64,000 nt of DNA from CAVPDE01 sp963702565 (GCA_963702565.1 CAVPDE010000016.1:124001-188000), one strand, 5' to 3'; counted from the stretch's first letter, positions 1-9,610 are shown. The notes: a model not told the origin generated them from the letters alone. Numbers and translations: made by a program.

Positions 1-272
1 TCTCCTCAAAGCCAAGTGCGGACCCGTCTCAAAAGAGACGGAGACGCCTGAAGGGCAGTTTATCGTAAGGCTGGAAGCCTAAACCTCTGCCCTGACCGCT
101 TCCCCTCCCCGCTTTGGTCCAACAGATGGCGTTTGAGCTTCTTCAACCCTGACCTGACGAGCGTTTAGATCTCCAGTCAATGGGGAGTGAAACAGGTTCA
201 GACTTCCCACTACGTATCGTAATGAAAAGCGAAGGGATGGCCCTTTAGGGGCATGATTAGCAGAAACAATCG

Positions 273-1328
273 CTATTTCATTGTTCTAACAGCTCTGGCA
301 GAGTGGCGCCGCTGGCCATAATTACCACCAGGAGCATTTTCCACCTCGCTAATAGCAACATCACCCTTACCAAAATATGCAACGTGAGCATACCTAAATC
401 CGTAGCGCGTTAGCCGATCAGAACTCCAGCTATCATATATACTTCCTGCAAAGACGGTATCTATGTGCTGTCCCATTTCGGTTTGAGTCGGTTCCAATAG
501 AGAACAAAGCTCTTCAATCGTTGGCAGCCGCCAATCAGTGTACCCTCCAAACTTCTTTGCGTTCAGCTCCTGTACATATTCCAACGCTGCACCAAAAAAA
601 GCTTCTGGTGAAGCGCCTTCCTTCTGCCACATCAATTTTGTCACCCTGTCAGTTACTGTCCCGTCACCATTGTCCACGAAGTCATTGGGGAAATCCCCGC
701 TTGGATTGTAGGATTTGCTGAAAAAATTGCGATCTTTGATCATTTTGAAAATGTCATTTTCGTACAAATTCTGTTCTGGTCGTTCTCTCAAAGGTATCCT
801 TACAAATTTAACCTCTGGCGCTTTTTTGGGGATGGCTGCAACACGCTCCTGCGTGCTTTTGCCTTCCTGCAGAGCCTGAGAACCCACTGCACCAGTATCA
901 CCAGGGGGAACATCTTTACTCGCTCGCCTAAGATTAATCGGCCTTATAGAGTCACTACCGCTTCCAGGTTGATCAATAATGCTGTATTTAGCATATGACC
1001 CTTGAAAGGTATTTTCATCCGACGCTTTTAGTTTTGCAGAATAATCGACTTTGTCACCCGCATACATCAACAGATATAGGTTATTGCCACTAACAACGCC
1101 TCTCACAGGATAATCACCAAGCACTCCACTGACATCTCTCTTTTCTTGCTTGAAATTTGCTTTACCCCATTCTGGAGAAACCCAAATACCTGCAATATTC
1201 ATTTCAGGTGCATCTTTCTGCGAATCCAGCCATTTTTGTCCTTCCGTCATGGGTACCCCGCAAGAGGTCAATGAAAGAGCAAGGGTTAGGGCTAGGAGAG
1301 TTTTGCAAGAATGCTTTCTTGAATTCAT
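273..1328 (-). CDS. DUF1566-domain lipoprotein
   Basis: A 351-residue exported protein. The N-terminus has a basic stretch (RKHSCK), a hydrophobic core and a lipobox LTSC, so Cys23 should be lipidated. The C-terminal third, from about residue 225, carries DUF1566/Lcl-type features: the GDGTVTD segment, KLMWQK, and a WRLPTIEEL motif typical of this domain in delta- and gammaproteobacteria. The middle is low-complexity and probably a linker. I chose ATG 1328 because GAGGT lies just upstream and the signal peptide then begins at once; a longer reading from 1355 is possible. A near-consensus sigma-70 promoter lies upstream at 1407-1435. The molecular function of DUF1566 proteins is not established; some sit on the cell surface. 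Confidence 0.8.
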   Translation of the reverse strand: MNSRKHSCKTLLALTLALSLTSCGVPMTEGQKWLDSQKDAPEMNIAGIWVSPEWGKANFKQEKRDVSGVLGDYPVRGVVSGNNLYLLMYAGDKVDYSAKLKASDENTFQGSYAKYSIIDQPGSGSDSIRPINLRRASKDVPPGDTGAVGSQALQEGKSTQERVAAIPKKAPEVKFVRIPLRERPEQNLYENDIFKMIKDRNFFSKSYNPSGDFPNDFVDNGDGTVTDRVTKLMWQKEGASPEAFFGAALEYVQELNAKKFGGYTDWRLPTIEELCSLLEPTQTEMGQHIDTVFAGSIYDSWSSDRLTRYGFRYAHVAYFGKGDVAISEVENAPGGNYGQRRHSARAVRTMK

Positions 1329-1406
1329 GCAACACCTCGAGTTCAATTTTTCCATTATCACGCGGCGTTTCTCAGAGAACAGGTGAACTTCCTTCTTACG
1401 AGGCGA

Positions 1407-1435
1407 AGCATAGAGGGATTTGCCTTGTGTGTCAA
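1407..1435 (-). promoter_or_regulatory. Near-consensus sigma-70 promoter for the DUF1566 lipoprotein
   Basis: On the minus strand TTGACA is followed after exactly 17 bases by TATGCT. It ends about 80 bases upstream of the chosen start codon. Almost the same sequence, including the spacer start CACAAGGC, recurs at 2771-2800 before the next minus-strand gene. Confidence 0.75.
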
Positions 1436-1439
1436 GGAT

Positions 1440-1480
1440 GAAGCTAGACCATGTGAAGCTAGACCATGAAGCTAGACCAT
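1440..1480. repeat. Three-copy 13-base tandem repeat
   Basis: The unit GAAGCTAGACCAT occurs at 1440-1452, 1455-1467 and 1468-1480, directly upstream of the promoter at 1407-1435. Operator-like clustering or simple slippage are both possible. Confidence 0.8.
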
Positions 1481-1892
1481 GATGTTATGAATGTTTATCT
1501 TCCGCTGAAATGGGTCGGTGATGGCACAAAGAGGGGGGTTACGATTAACACCCCAAGTCTATTGCGAAGTCAAGAAATCGTAAGGTTACGATTTCGAAGT
1601 CTTGAATTGGCAGATCATCAGCGGCGGCTTCCAATCCGTATCGAAGTGGAAAGCGAAGGTGTGGGTTATCTGGCAAGAGCTTCAAATCATAACGGGAAGT
1701 TGAGCGGGAGCCCGCAGTATGGGCGATCCGCTCCAACGTATCGTTGGGCAATGTTCTATGCTCATGATGTAGCATTGTCATGCACTCTCTCTATTCCCTC
1801 TTACTGAGTTACTTGTTTACGGTCGGCCCTGTCACCACCCGAACGGCACATAGCGGCTGGACGAATCGGGCAACCTGCCACATGGCAGACCT
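1481..1892. other. Intergenic, no gene recognised; degenerate repeats
   Basis: Short open frames exist on both strands, but none has family motifs or a credible ribosome site. The stretch holds degenerate copies of short motifs seen in other gaps: GTATCG words at about 1637 and 1737, and TTACGATTTCGA-like words near 1590. Confidence 0.5.
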
Positions 1893-2678
1893 CTACGACA
1901 ACGGATGGTACAGCTTGAGCATTTCGACAGTGCGACGCCATGCGTCGCGGTCGTCGTCGCGACGATAGGCACCGGCAGGCTCTCCTTTGGCGCCCGTTTG
2001 CAGATTGAATCCATGGTTCGCCTCGGGGTATACCACGAGTTGGAATTGTTTTCCGTTCTGTTTCGCGGCCGTTTCCATGGCCTGCATCGATTCGACCACG
2101 CAGCAGTCCATATACCGGTCGCGCTGCGCCGCCATCACCAGGACCGGAACTCGGAAGCGTTTGACAAACCAGCCCATTTTGTCCGCCCAAGTCTTGGTGT
2201 ACGGGTAATAGGCTACCACCACAGAAACAAGATCCGATAGGGGCGTTGCGTTGTAGAGTGCGCCGCCTCCGCCAAGAGAAAACCCGATCACCGCAGTTTT
2301 ACCCGGTACGGCATGTGGCGAGCGCTGCGCCCGATCGATTGCCTTCTTCAAATTGGCCTCGCCAGTAAGTTCAGGGTTAAGGATATCCTTGCCGGTGAGG
2401 AGGACCGAGTAGTAGCCAAGCTTAGCCAGCTCTGCAGCATAACTCTGATATGAATTGGGACCACTCTGTCCTGAAATGACAATGATCACCGGTCCGGGTT
2501 TTTCAGGCGGTGCGTAGGCAGTCTGGGCTGGACCTTCCGGACCCGCTTCGGTGGACACGCCTTCAGCAGCTGATGCGGACGCTGCAATGACGGCAAACAT
2601 CCATCCGATCAACAACACAGTCACGGCACATGGGCCCAAGCGTCCTCGATTCAATGTCTTCGCAATCGTCATCTTCAT
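1893..2678 (-). CDS. Exported dienelactone hydrolase-family alpha/beta hydrolase
   Basis: A 261-residue protein with a Sec signal peptide ending near AASASAAEG. The alpha/beta-hydrolase fold is shown by the nucleophile elbow GFSLGG (Ser134), an acid in the AAQRDRYMD segment (Asp187 or Asp191) and His222 in EANHGF. Classical dienelactone hydrolases use Cys at the nucleophile; Ser here points to an esterase-like member of the family. ATG 2678 has a GGAGGAGG ribosome site a few bases upstream; the open frame runs on to 2936 but that part is not protein-like. The promoter at 2771-2800 leaves a leader of about 85 bases. Substrate unknown; the protein is probably periplasmic. Confidence 0.8.
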   Translation of the reverse strand: MKMTIAKTLNRGRLGPCAVTVLLIGWMFAVIAASASAAEGVSTEAGPEGPAQTAYAPPEKPGPVIIVISGQSGPNSYQSYAAELAKLGYYSVLLTGKDILNPELTGEANLKKAIDRAQRSPHAVPGKTAVIGFSLGGGGALYNATPLSDLVSVVVAYYPYTKTWADKMGWFVKRFRVPVLVMAAQRDRYMDCCVVESMQAMETAAKQNGKQFQLVVYPEANHGFNLQTGAKGEPAGAYRRDDDRDAWRRTVEMLKLYHPLS

Positions 2679-2770
2679 GATTCCTCCTCCAGGAGCGGTA
2701 ATCTGATTTAATTTGATGTAACGCCTTGTAGGTGAGGTGAGGTGATAAGAACTCGCTTTCACTGGCACGC

Positions 2771-2800
2771 AGCATAGGGGATTCGGGCCTTGTGTGTCAA
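2771..2800 (-). promoter_or_regulatory. Sigma-70 promoter, twin of 1407-1435
   Basis: On the minus strand TTGACA is followed after 18 bases by TATGCT, and the spacer starts CACAAGGC exactly as in the twin. The similarity extends beyond the two boxes (ATCC before, GCT after), so the promoter region itself seems duplicated. Confidence 0.7.
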
Positions 2801-3055
2801 GGATAAAGCCAGTCCAGGGCGGTCTGGATATTTCTCTGCGGCACTGCCGGTCGGTGTCAAAAGGAGCCGTGAGGGTTATAGTTAGCAACTCAAGTCGATT
2901 GCCAGAACAGGAAAGCGTCAGGTTAAGACTTCCCAATTGAGCCTATCGCCTGGATAGGAAGGGGGTCGGTTGCGATTTCGAACCTGACCCGGAAGCTGAG
3001 CGTGCTTTCGAAATCTTGACTTTCACATCAGCACTCCGAGCAGAACCATGCGTAT

Positions 3056-4961
3056 GAGACTGTCGAAAAAGTGTCTTTGGCTAAAAGATTTTTTCTGATT
3101 CTTTGCCTCTGATTTTGTAACCTTTCATATTCTATCCTGTTTCTGATTTGTTAAAATAATATTAAATCATCTTAATTTATTTACAATGAGTCCGAAGTGT
3201 GCTATCCTTGGGACGGGTTCAGTAAGGAACGTGCCGTGATATCCTTCTTGAGGTTAGAGCGATGGCAAAATACAAAAGCTACGATTACTCACAAAGCGTT
3301 CTGATTCCCGTCTGTCTTGATGAGCAGTTGATGCCGGGGACCTTGGAGTTTGCGATTCATACTCTGGTGCAAACCCGCATTGATACCTCAATCTTTGATC
3401 ACCGATACCACAATGATGAGACGGGCCGCGAGGCGTATGATCCAAAGGTCCTTCTGAAGGTTGTGCTGTTTGGTTACTCAAGGGGATTGATCTCATCGCG
3501 ACAGATTGAGCGCGGGTGCAAAGAGAATGTGGTGTTCATGGCGCTTGGCTGCGGACAGCAACCGGATCACAGTACGATAGCGGCCTTTGTCTCATCGATG
3601 AAGGGAGAAATCCTGCCTTTGTTTAGGGATGTGCTGTTGGTTTGTGAAGAGGAGGGATTGCTTGGGGGGACTTTTTTTGCGTTAGATGGTTGTAAGCTTC
3701 CCTCCAATGCTTCTAGAGAATGGACTGGCACGATTGGTGACCTTAGGAGGAAGAAGGAGAAAATTGAGAAAAAGGTTAAGGGATTGCTAGAAGAGCAGGT
3801 GGAGGCAGACAAAGAGGACGATAATGATGAAAGGAGTGGAAAGTTATCAGGGATAGTGAAGAGGGAGAAGCAAGTTGAGAGATTGAAGAAGCAGGCGGAT
3901 CGGATTGAGACCTTCCTACGGGAGAATGGTCCAAAGATGGGCAAGCAGGGCAGAGAGATCAAGAGCAACATTACGGATAACGAATCTGCCACAATGGTTA
4001 CATCCCGTGGGACCGTTCAGGGGTACAATGGGCAAGCGATGGTTGATTCCAAAAAGCAGGTTATTGTTCATGGTGAAGCCTTTGGAGACGGACAGGACCA
4101 TTATCATGTCCCCCCTATGCTTGATGGGGCTAAGCAGAACATGCAGGCGATTGGTCAAAGTGAAGATTACTTTGAGGGAAAGATATTGACCGCAGACAGC
4201 CTCTATCATAGTCCAACCAATTTGAGAAAGTGCAATGAAGAGAAACTGGATGCTTACATTCCTGATAAGGATTTTCGAAAGAGGGACCCAAGACTTAAGA
4301 CGAAAGGAGGATACAGGCCAAAAATGGAGCGATTTACACTGGAGGATTTTCAATATAATGAAAAAACCGATGAGTATCTCTGTCCTCAGGAAAACATATT
4401 GAAGCTCCAGGTAAGAAAGACTCAGGTAGGTGGTGTTATTTACAGAAGATATGTGGCCGACAGAAACGATTGCCAAGGATGTGCATTGAAGAGCAGGTGC
4501 ATCATTGGTAAAAACGGTGAACGGAGATACTTAAATGTCCCTATAGGCAACGCGCCTGATAATCTTACCCCATCCATGATTGAAAAAATAGACAGCAAGA
4601 AGGGGCGCGAAATATACCCCCAGCGTATAGCGGTTGTAGAACCGGTGTTTGCGAATGTTCGAACGCATAAGAGAATGGATCGTTTTACCCTGAGGGGAAA
4701 AATCAAGGTGACCATACAGTGGCTACTCTATTGCATGATTCATAACATCGAAAAGATCGTTCACTACGGAGCCAACTATGGGGTTACCTAAGAGGGATCA
4801 ACTGAAGAACGAGAGCGCGAGATGATAGGCCAATCCTTGACTGAAGGATAGGAATAAGAATGTACTAAAATCTAGGTCAGCAATAAAAGTTCAGATGAGA
4901 TGAGAAAATGGGCGTTCACCAGACAGGGATACAAACTCAATCCGTCTTTTTCGACAGTCTC
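3056..4961 (+). mobile_element. Complete IS1182-family insertion sequence
   Basis: Perfect 16-base terminal inverted repeats GAGACTGTCGAAAAAG lie at 3056-3071 and, inverted, at 4946-4961, enclosing one transposase gene. The flanks read GCGTAT before the left end and TATCGTATT after the right end, which fits a TAT duplication and an empty site GCGTATCGTATT. That empty site matches the GTATCGTA words scattered through other gaps of the first 13 kb. The element looks intact and recent. Confidence 0.9.
3262..4791 (+). CDS. IS1182-family transposase
   Basis: A 509-residue DDE transposase. The N-terminal part matches the DUF772-type region of IS1182/IS5-related enzymes (FGYSRGLISSRQIE, then GQQPDHSTIAAF). 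Candidate catalytic residues are Asp in FALDGCKLPSNAS, Asp in LTADSLYHS and Glu in VVEPVFANVRTHK. A charged, Lys/Glu-rich coiled insertion follows the first Asp. A C..C...C cluster (CQGCALKSRC) is typical of the family. Length and reading frame are intact and the gene sits inside matched inverted repeats, so it is likely active or recently so. Confidence 0.93.
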   Translation: MAKYKSYDYSQSVLIPVCLDEQLMPGTLEFAIHTLVQTRIDTSIFDHRYHNDETGREAYDPKVLLKVVLFGYSRGLISSRQIERGCKENVVFMALGCGQQPDHSTIAAFVSSMKGEILPLFRDVLLVCEEEGLLGGTFFALDGCKLPSNASREWTGTIGDLRRKKEKIEKKVKGLLEEQVEADKEDDNDERSGKLSGIVKREKQVERLKKQADRIETFLRENGPKMGKQGREIKSNITDNESATMVTSRGTVQGYNGQAMVDSKKQVIVHGEAFGDGQDHYHVPPMLDGAKQNMQAIGQSEDYFEGKILTADSLYHSPTNLRKCNEEKLDAYIPDKDFRKRDPRLKTKGGYRPKMERFTLEDFQYNEKTDEYLCPQENILKLQVRKTQVGGVIYRRYVADRNDCQGCALKSRCIIGKNGERRYLNVPIGNAPDNLTPSMIEKIDSKKGREIYPQRIAVVEPVFANVRTHKRMDRFTLRGKIKVTIQWLLYCMIHNIEKIVHYGANYGVT

Positions 4962-5122
4962 TATCGTATTGTTGAATTTTGAATTGGGTTCAGAGGCGCG
5001 TGATTCCAACACAAGTCATTATATTGAAACAAAAAGGCAGAGCCGCAATGCCCCTGCCTTTTGAGAAATATTTTGTTCGGTTCCTACCTTACTTGAGCTC
5101 CACTTTCAGCGGCATGACAAAC

Positions 5123-5797
5123 TTAGTTGGCTCCGGCAGTCAATGCCACCACAATTGCCTCTGCGAATGGCTGAGGTTCGCTGTAGTGTTTTGCTGTAAT
5201 GATTCTTCCATCCTGCACAAGAGGTTCATTAATGCAAGTCGCCCCTGCCTTCTGGAGAAAGGATGAAAAATCGCCTGTTCCATACGCTACCCGTTTCCCA
5301 TTCAGAAGATCCGCCTTCATCAAAGTAGATATTCCGGTGGAATAAGAACCAAGAACTTTGCCTTGAGCAGCACCCTCCTTGGCTATCCTGATTGCATCCG
5401 CGTTGTCTCCCTCATAGCGTGCCGCAAATATGAACACTATCGCATCATACTCCTCGGTGCGCACCTGACTGAGCAGGATATCGGGCTTCACTGTGAGTTT
5501 CTTTTCATATCCTGGCAAGGGCTCCACGCTTGATGAAGCCACAAGAACTTTAACGCCTTTGTTCTCCAAAATGCCACGCGTCTCTGAGTATGCTCGTTCA
5601 GCAAAAAAAGGAAAGGTAACAAACAGAGCCTGCTTTGCCTTAGCTGCAACCTGAAGACCTGTCTCCATATCCGCAGTTGGGGTTACTGATGAACCAAGTG
5701 GCGATGCGGCCTGCCCATTAATCGCCATGCCCGCCACTGCTAGAAACAAACCGAAACATATAAGAAGTATTCCATGCAAAAACGTTCCGCATCTCAT
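5123..5797 (-). CDS. Exported DJ-1/PfpI-like protein lacking the usual cysteine
   Basis: A 224-residue protein with a Sec signal peptide (hydrophobic stretch GILLICFGLFLAVAGMA). The remainder looks like the DJ-1/PfpI flavodoxin-like fold: a beta strand followed by ENKGVKVLVASSS, then EEYDAIVFIFAARYEG and later DGRIITAKHYSEPQPFAEAI. In active family members a nucleophile Cys sits in an ICHGP-like elbow; here that place reads SYSTGIS, so the cysteine is absent. It is therefore probably non-catalytic or uses another chemistry. ATG 5797 has GAGGAGG upstream. Its only neighbours are the IS element and a long gap. Confidence 0.7.
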   Translation of the reverse strand: MRCGTFLHGILLICFGLFLAVAGMAINGQAASPLGSSVTPTADMETGLQVAAKAKQALFVTFPFFAERAYSETRGILENKGVKVLVASSSVEPLPGYEKKLTVKPDILLSQVRTEEYDAIVFIFAARYEGDNADAIRIAKEGAAQGKVLGSYSTGISTLMKADLLNGKRVAYGTGDFSSFLQKAGATCINEPLVQDGRIITAKHYSEPQPFAEAIVVALTAGAN

Positions 5798-6298
5798 AGC
5801 ATTCCTCCTCTATCGGTAAATCTGTGAGGCGCAAGTCTTCTCAATGGGTTTTTCAATTAAGGATCAGGAGACAAAAACTGAGCTATTGCTTTCAATGACC
5901 TTAACGATGTCACACTCGGCAACTCGGCTATCGTTGAGAGCCATGGCTTTCTGTGCCCGTCTCTCAATGGGTTTGGCTTTATCGAAGATTGCAAATGATT
6001 TTTTGTGCGCCCCCCTTCAAGCATTCGCCCTAGGGAGGCAAAGGTCAGGCATCTTGAGGTAGGCCCACTTCATGACTTCCTCAGAAAAGGGGTGATTGAA
6101 CCTAGCAGGGTAGGATAAGTTATAAACTATTGTGAGTCAGGTGGTTTTCGAAGTCAACAAGATTCTCTTGGGCACCCTAGCGACAACGTATCGTAATCAG
6201 AAGGGGGCAACCCGTGTCTCCGGGAGTGCACGGCAGAGGATTAGCAAACGTAATCGTTAACGATTCGCATAACCTGCGCGGGCAATTACGAATAATCA
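5798..6298. other. Intergenic, no gene recognised
   Basis: About 500 bases without a convincing gene on either strand. It holds a GTATCGTAA word at 6186-6196, a TAATCGTTAACGATT palindrome near 6250, and two copies of CAATGGGTTT (about 5843 and 5967). Confidence 0.5.
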
Positions 6299-6327
6299 AA
6301 CCTGACGCGGCTATTCCGCGTCAGGTT
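6299..6327 (-). terminator. Hairpin terminator after the SdpI-like gene
   Basis: A perfect 12-base-pair inverted repeat, AACCTGACGCGG / CCGCGTCAGGTT with a 5-base loop, starts 5 bases beyond the stop codon at 6332. On the minus strand it is followed by the moderately T-rich TTTGATTATT. Confidence 0.75.
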
Positions 6328-6331
6328 GATG

Positions 6332-6709
6332 CTATCGTTCGACAGGCTTTTCGTCGTTTGATTTCTTAAGTTTGCGAGCAAAGTGAAGCGTTTGGCCTAT
6401 CGCTGCTGCGGTGCAAAGCACAAGTGGAATCAGTCCTGCCAGCGGTGAGGGTAGACCGAGAAGCAGAAACAGCACTCCGGACGAAATCATCACGATAGAC
6501 CAAAGAATAAGAGCCTTCGCGCCATACTTATTGATGGCATACCAGTTTGCATCGGATGCAAATGCCTTTGAGATGCGAAACCCATAGAAACGATTCATTG
6601 GTATTGAACCGCGTAGAAGAGGTAGGCTAATCACGATGAACAAAACGCCACAAAATATGCTCGGCATAGCAATGCCAGACAGTATCTTGGTCAATATTCG
6701 CGAGTCCAT
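6332..6709 (-). CDS. SdpI-family membrane protein
   Basis: A 125-residue protein with three or four predicted membrane segments. The signature FYGFRISKAF followed by NWYAINKYGAK is that of the SdpI/YhfL family, named for the Bacillus immunity protein against the SdpC toxin; most homologues have no known role. ATG 6709 was chosen because the protein then begins directly with the first membrane segment. It stands alone on the minus strand and ends in a strong hairpin terminator. Membrane localisation is clear; an immunity role is only suggested by family membership. Confidence 0.75.
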   Translation of the reverse strand: MDSRILTKILSGIAMPSIFCGVLFIVISLPLLRGSIPMNRFYGFRISKAFASDANWYAINKYGAKALILWSIVMISSGVLFLLLGLPSPLAGLIPLVLCTAAAIGQTLHFARKLKKSNDEKPVER

Positions 6710-6873
6710 AGTTATTATCCTCTTGCCGAACGGTCGGGGTAACAGGTGCGTGGTGGCTTTCCCGCGCATCCTTGCTCACCCCGTCGTTAGGCAAATGACA
6801 TTCAGTCCTACCTGCCCTTGGCCCTTTCGCATCGACAAGTCAGCGGCATCACTTTGGCCTACCTAAGAGGTTT

Positions 6874-8109
6874 CTACGGTCTCGACTCAACTTTTGCTGA
6901 ATTAGACTCAAGCGTGCTGAACAGCCGCAAGAATGATTGGTATATGGGATCTTCATGCGACTCGGCAAAAAGAACAATATTGTCTACGGTACGTTGTGGC
7001 CCACCATAAGGCGTAGCGATTACGCCAGAGGTGGTAACAACTAGTCGCCAAATTGGATCTTGCTGATAGAGGAACAACTTCCATCTCTTGATTCGACCTT
7101 CCTTATAGAACCTATCCAACTTGTTTCGTGCTAATTCAAGCGCCGTCTTGCACTCACTTATTCTTGTTTTAGTAATTTCTTCAGCCAAACCTCGTTCAGT
7201 TTGGTAGTATCTCACTAGCCAATCACACTCGGGGTCGAGCATTCCTAATATTACCTCCTCAACATCCCGAGAGAATTTCCCTTCAGAAAGTAACCGCGAA
7301 AATCTATTGAATGGACTAGATGACCCCGCGACTAGACCCCGAATATGGAGGAATCGGAACTCTGAGCTGGCCAGAAGAAAGTCATCAATGTCTTGGTGGG
7401 CCTTTTCCGAATTCTCGAAATAGCTGAATGGTGCGATGTCCGGCCTACTACGAGAAATAAGTTGATCACGGATGCGACCTCCCATGTCAACGTCTGGCGG
7501 TCTGCAGGGCGACTCGGGAATATTGTCGCCAGGCTTATAAAGAACCTCACTTACCGGAACCTCATCAAGACCCTTGCGGAACACGCGGACAGGAACAGTA
7601 AAGGCCAGGCCATCCGCTATTAACGCGTCTCTTCCGAATTCCTCCTGAGCGAGAGCATTTGCAGCAACCAAAATGTGGTGACCTTCGGCCAAGTCGATGA
7701 TCCTGCTCGCTTCAGCACAAACTCTACCGAAATAGTCAAGGCCAATCTTCTCAATTTCATAAACATAAGCCTCGCCAGCACTCATTCCGACCCTCATCGG
7801 AGGAAGCTTAAGTGGCAGGGCGCCGTCAGACCGCGCCTTCAGAAGGGCTATTTGCGCTCCCACAGAGGCACGGATTGCTGACTCCAGTGTTGGAAAAACG
7901 GCCATCACACCGTCCCCAATGCGCTTCACGATCTCGCCACCGTGTTTGGCAAACTCGCTCGCTAATATTTCGAAGTGCACTTCAAGCGCACGAAATACGA
8001 TGCTGGGACCCATCTGATAAAGCCATCCTGTTGATCCCTCCAAATCGGTAAATACAACAGCCTTGCGAACTCGTTGAGTCTTCGGTGCTCCTTGTTGGGT
8101 GCTGCTCAT
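6874..8109 (-). CDS. Class III adenylate/guanylate cyclase
   Basis: A 411-residue protein with an N-terminal class III nucleotide cyclase catalytic domain (about residues 15-190). The metal-binding aspartates are Asp22 in FTDLEGST and Asp66 in KRIGDGVMAVF; GEAYVYEI...DYFGRVCAEASRI supplies the dimer-interface strand and helix. The roughly 200-residue C-terminus has no domain I recognise and is rich in charged helices. No membrane segment is seen, so the enzyme should be cytoplasmic. ATG 8109 matches the family start. Whether it makes cAMP or cGMP cannot be read from the sequence. Confidence 0.82.
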   Translation of the reverse strand: MSSTQQGAPKTQRVRKAVVFTDLEGSTGWLYQMGPSIVFRALEVHFEILASEFAKHGGEIVKRIGDGVMAVFPTLESAIRASVGAQIALLKARSDGALPLKLPPMRVGMSAGEAYVYEIEKIGLDYFGRVCAEASRIIDLAEGHHILVAANALAQEEFGRDALIADGLAFTVPVRVFRKGLDEVPVSEVLYKPGDNIPESPCRPPDVDMGGRIRDQLISRSRPDIAPFSYFENSEKAHQDIDDFLLASSEFRFLHIRGLVAGSSSPFNRFSRLLSEGKFSRDVEEVILGMLDPECDWLVRYYQTERGLAEEITKTRISECKTALELARNKLDRFYKEGRIKRWKLFLYQQDPIWRLVVTTSGVIATPYGGPQRTVDNIVLFAESHEDPIYQSFLRLFSTLESNSAKVESRP

Positions 8110-8304
8110 ATCAGCTCCTTGGATGTGCAAGTGGCGGTTACCAGAACAACTGCCATGGATTAACAAAACTTCACATGTACAATAAGCCACTCCTCAGAGT
8201 AGCAGGAGTTGATCGCCTAGCAGAAAAATCAGCCGCGAGTGTAGCGAGTCGGCTGGATTGAGTTTGTTGGATTCTTTTATCTTCTTTAATTTCGAGCCAG
8301 AATT

Positions 8305-8697
8305 CTATGGTTGGGGTTTTTCTCCTTTAGCAGCAATTAAAAGTAATATTATGAGAAAACCAATTGGCCCAAAAAACGACATTATTAAAGTTGGATAAAG
8401 CCCTGGCCGCAGGAGGAAAATCCAGCCAAGACCAAACAAACCGAATAGAGCGGCCACAACGCCGAGACCAGTACGCCCTTTTGCCCGCGCGGTTAAGATA
8501 GAACCCAAGGCGATAACTATTTCACCACCAATAAAAAGAAGAAGTATGCTTATAATCTGGACCTGCTCAACGCCCAGGAGTTTACGCCAAAAGGGTCCAC
8601 CTTCAGAACTCAGATAATTCACAAGGAGGTAAAGAACCACACATAAAATGCCAACAATCCCAAAAATGTTTCCGATGCGCCGTGATTTACTACTCAT
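8305..8697 (-). CDS. Small multi-pass membrane protein, unknown
   Basis: A 130-residue protein with about four hydrophobic segments (IFGIVGILCVVLYLLV, IISILLLFIGGEIVIALG, GLGVVAALFGLFGLGWIFLL, LIMSFFGPIGFLIILLLIAA) and a basic cytoplasmic loop (ARAKGR). ATG 8697 has AAGGAG at good spacing. I do not recognise a family. Alone on the minus strand next to the cyclase, with 195 bases between them. Confidence 0.65.
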   Translation of the reverse strand: MSSKSRRIGNIFGIVGILCVVLYLLVNYLSSEGGPFWRKLLGVEQVQIISILLLFIGGEIVIALGSILTARAKGRTGLGVVAALFGLFGLGWIFLLRPGLYPTLIMSFFGPIGFLIILLLIAAKGEKPQP

Positions 8698-9610
8698 ATC
8701 AATTCTCCTTTCGTTCATTTATAGCCTGAGGGGTTTATCAAAATGCCTGCTGTCATAAGTCATCCAACAAGGATTATATGGATCCGCATAAGATGCCGGA
8801 TCTCGATTTCCTGTCCGCATAACACACCTGCTTAGACGCTCTCAAAAAACCCTGCACCTTGGTCAGCCTACTCTACATAAGCCATTCTAGCACTTCATGG
8901 GTAGATTTGAAAGGAGGTTTGCCTTACACGGTCTTCGACTCTGGTTCAGGATCTTCTCATTCGATTATGATTTGTGGTTGTAGTTGTGGCTTCGGCATGG
9001 AAGAGCTAGGTTCTGACTTGCCCAAGCAGCCTGTTTCCTCCATAGGAAGGGGGCCGATAACGATTTCGACACAAGCGGCTACCTGGGCATGCCTTTGAAA
9101 TCATAACCCTCGGATCAACCGCATGGACTCAAGATCGCCTATCGTTATGGAAAGTCCAAACCCGTCTTCTTGCATGAGCGATTAGCAGTCCAAAGCCATC
9201 AAGAAGGAAGCGCCGTGACAGATGGCAATCAGCCAAATGGAACAAGAACACCCTCAGGCATTTGTCGGCGTGAGATATCAGCTCCAGACCTTCACGTGAG
9301 TGCCAAGGGCGGAGCCAAAACAGCCAGGGTCCCACGCAGGCAGTTCCCAACCCCTGCTTCCTAAGTCTGATAAATTGACACAAAGGCCTGAATTCCCTAT
9401 AGTGCGACCCGGTAAAAGGGATATACGGTCAAACTTCTCAATGTGCCGACTTCCCCGGGCGATGAGGTGAGCGGGCGACAGGCGAGAGCAGAACACAGGA
9501 GTCAGGAGAGAGGAGTCGGAATAGAGAAATCAGGAGACCGGAGAGAACCGGGGGCAGGCGGGAACGGGTTCCATTCTGAGCGGTGGATTCTTTTTTTAGG
9601 AGGCTGAGAC
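8698..9610. other. Long intergenic region, no gene recognised
   Basis: About 900 bases without a convincing gene. TCCGCATAA occurs at 8783-8791 and 8814-8822, resembling half-sites of the Fic operator array at 14855-14948. At about 9045-9075 there is a degenerate repeat (ATAGGAAGGGGG, then CGATTTCGA) that also occurs near 2953-2985. Confidence 0.5.

Noticed and set aside
1466..1807. Plus-strand open frame of 113 codons
   Set aside because: No family motif or ribosome site; it overlaps degenerate repeats and an equally poor frame on the other strand.
9129..9383. Minus-strand open frame of 84 codons in a long gap
   Set aside because: Composition is not protein-like and no start signal or neighbour supports it.
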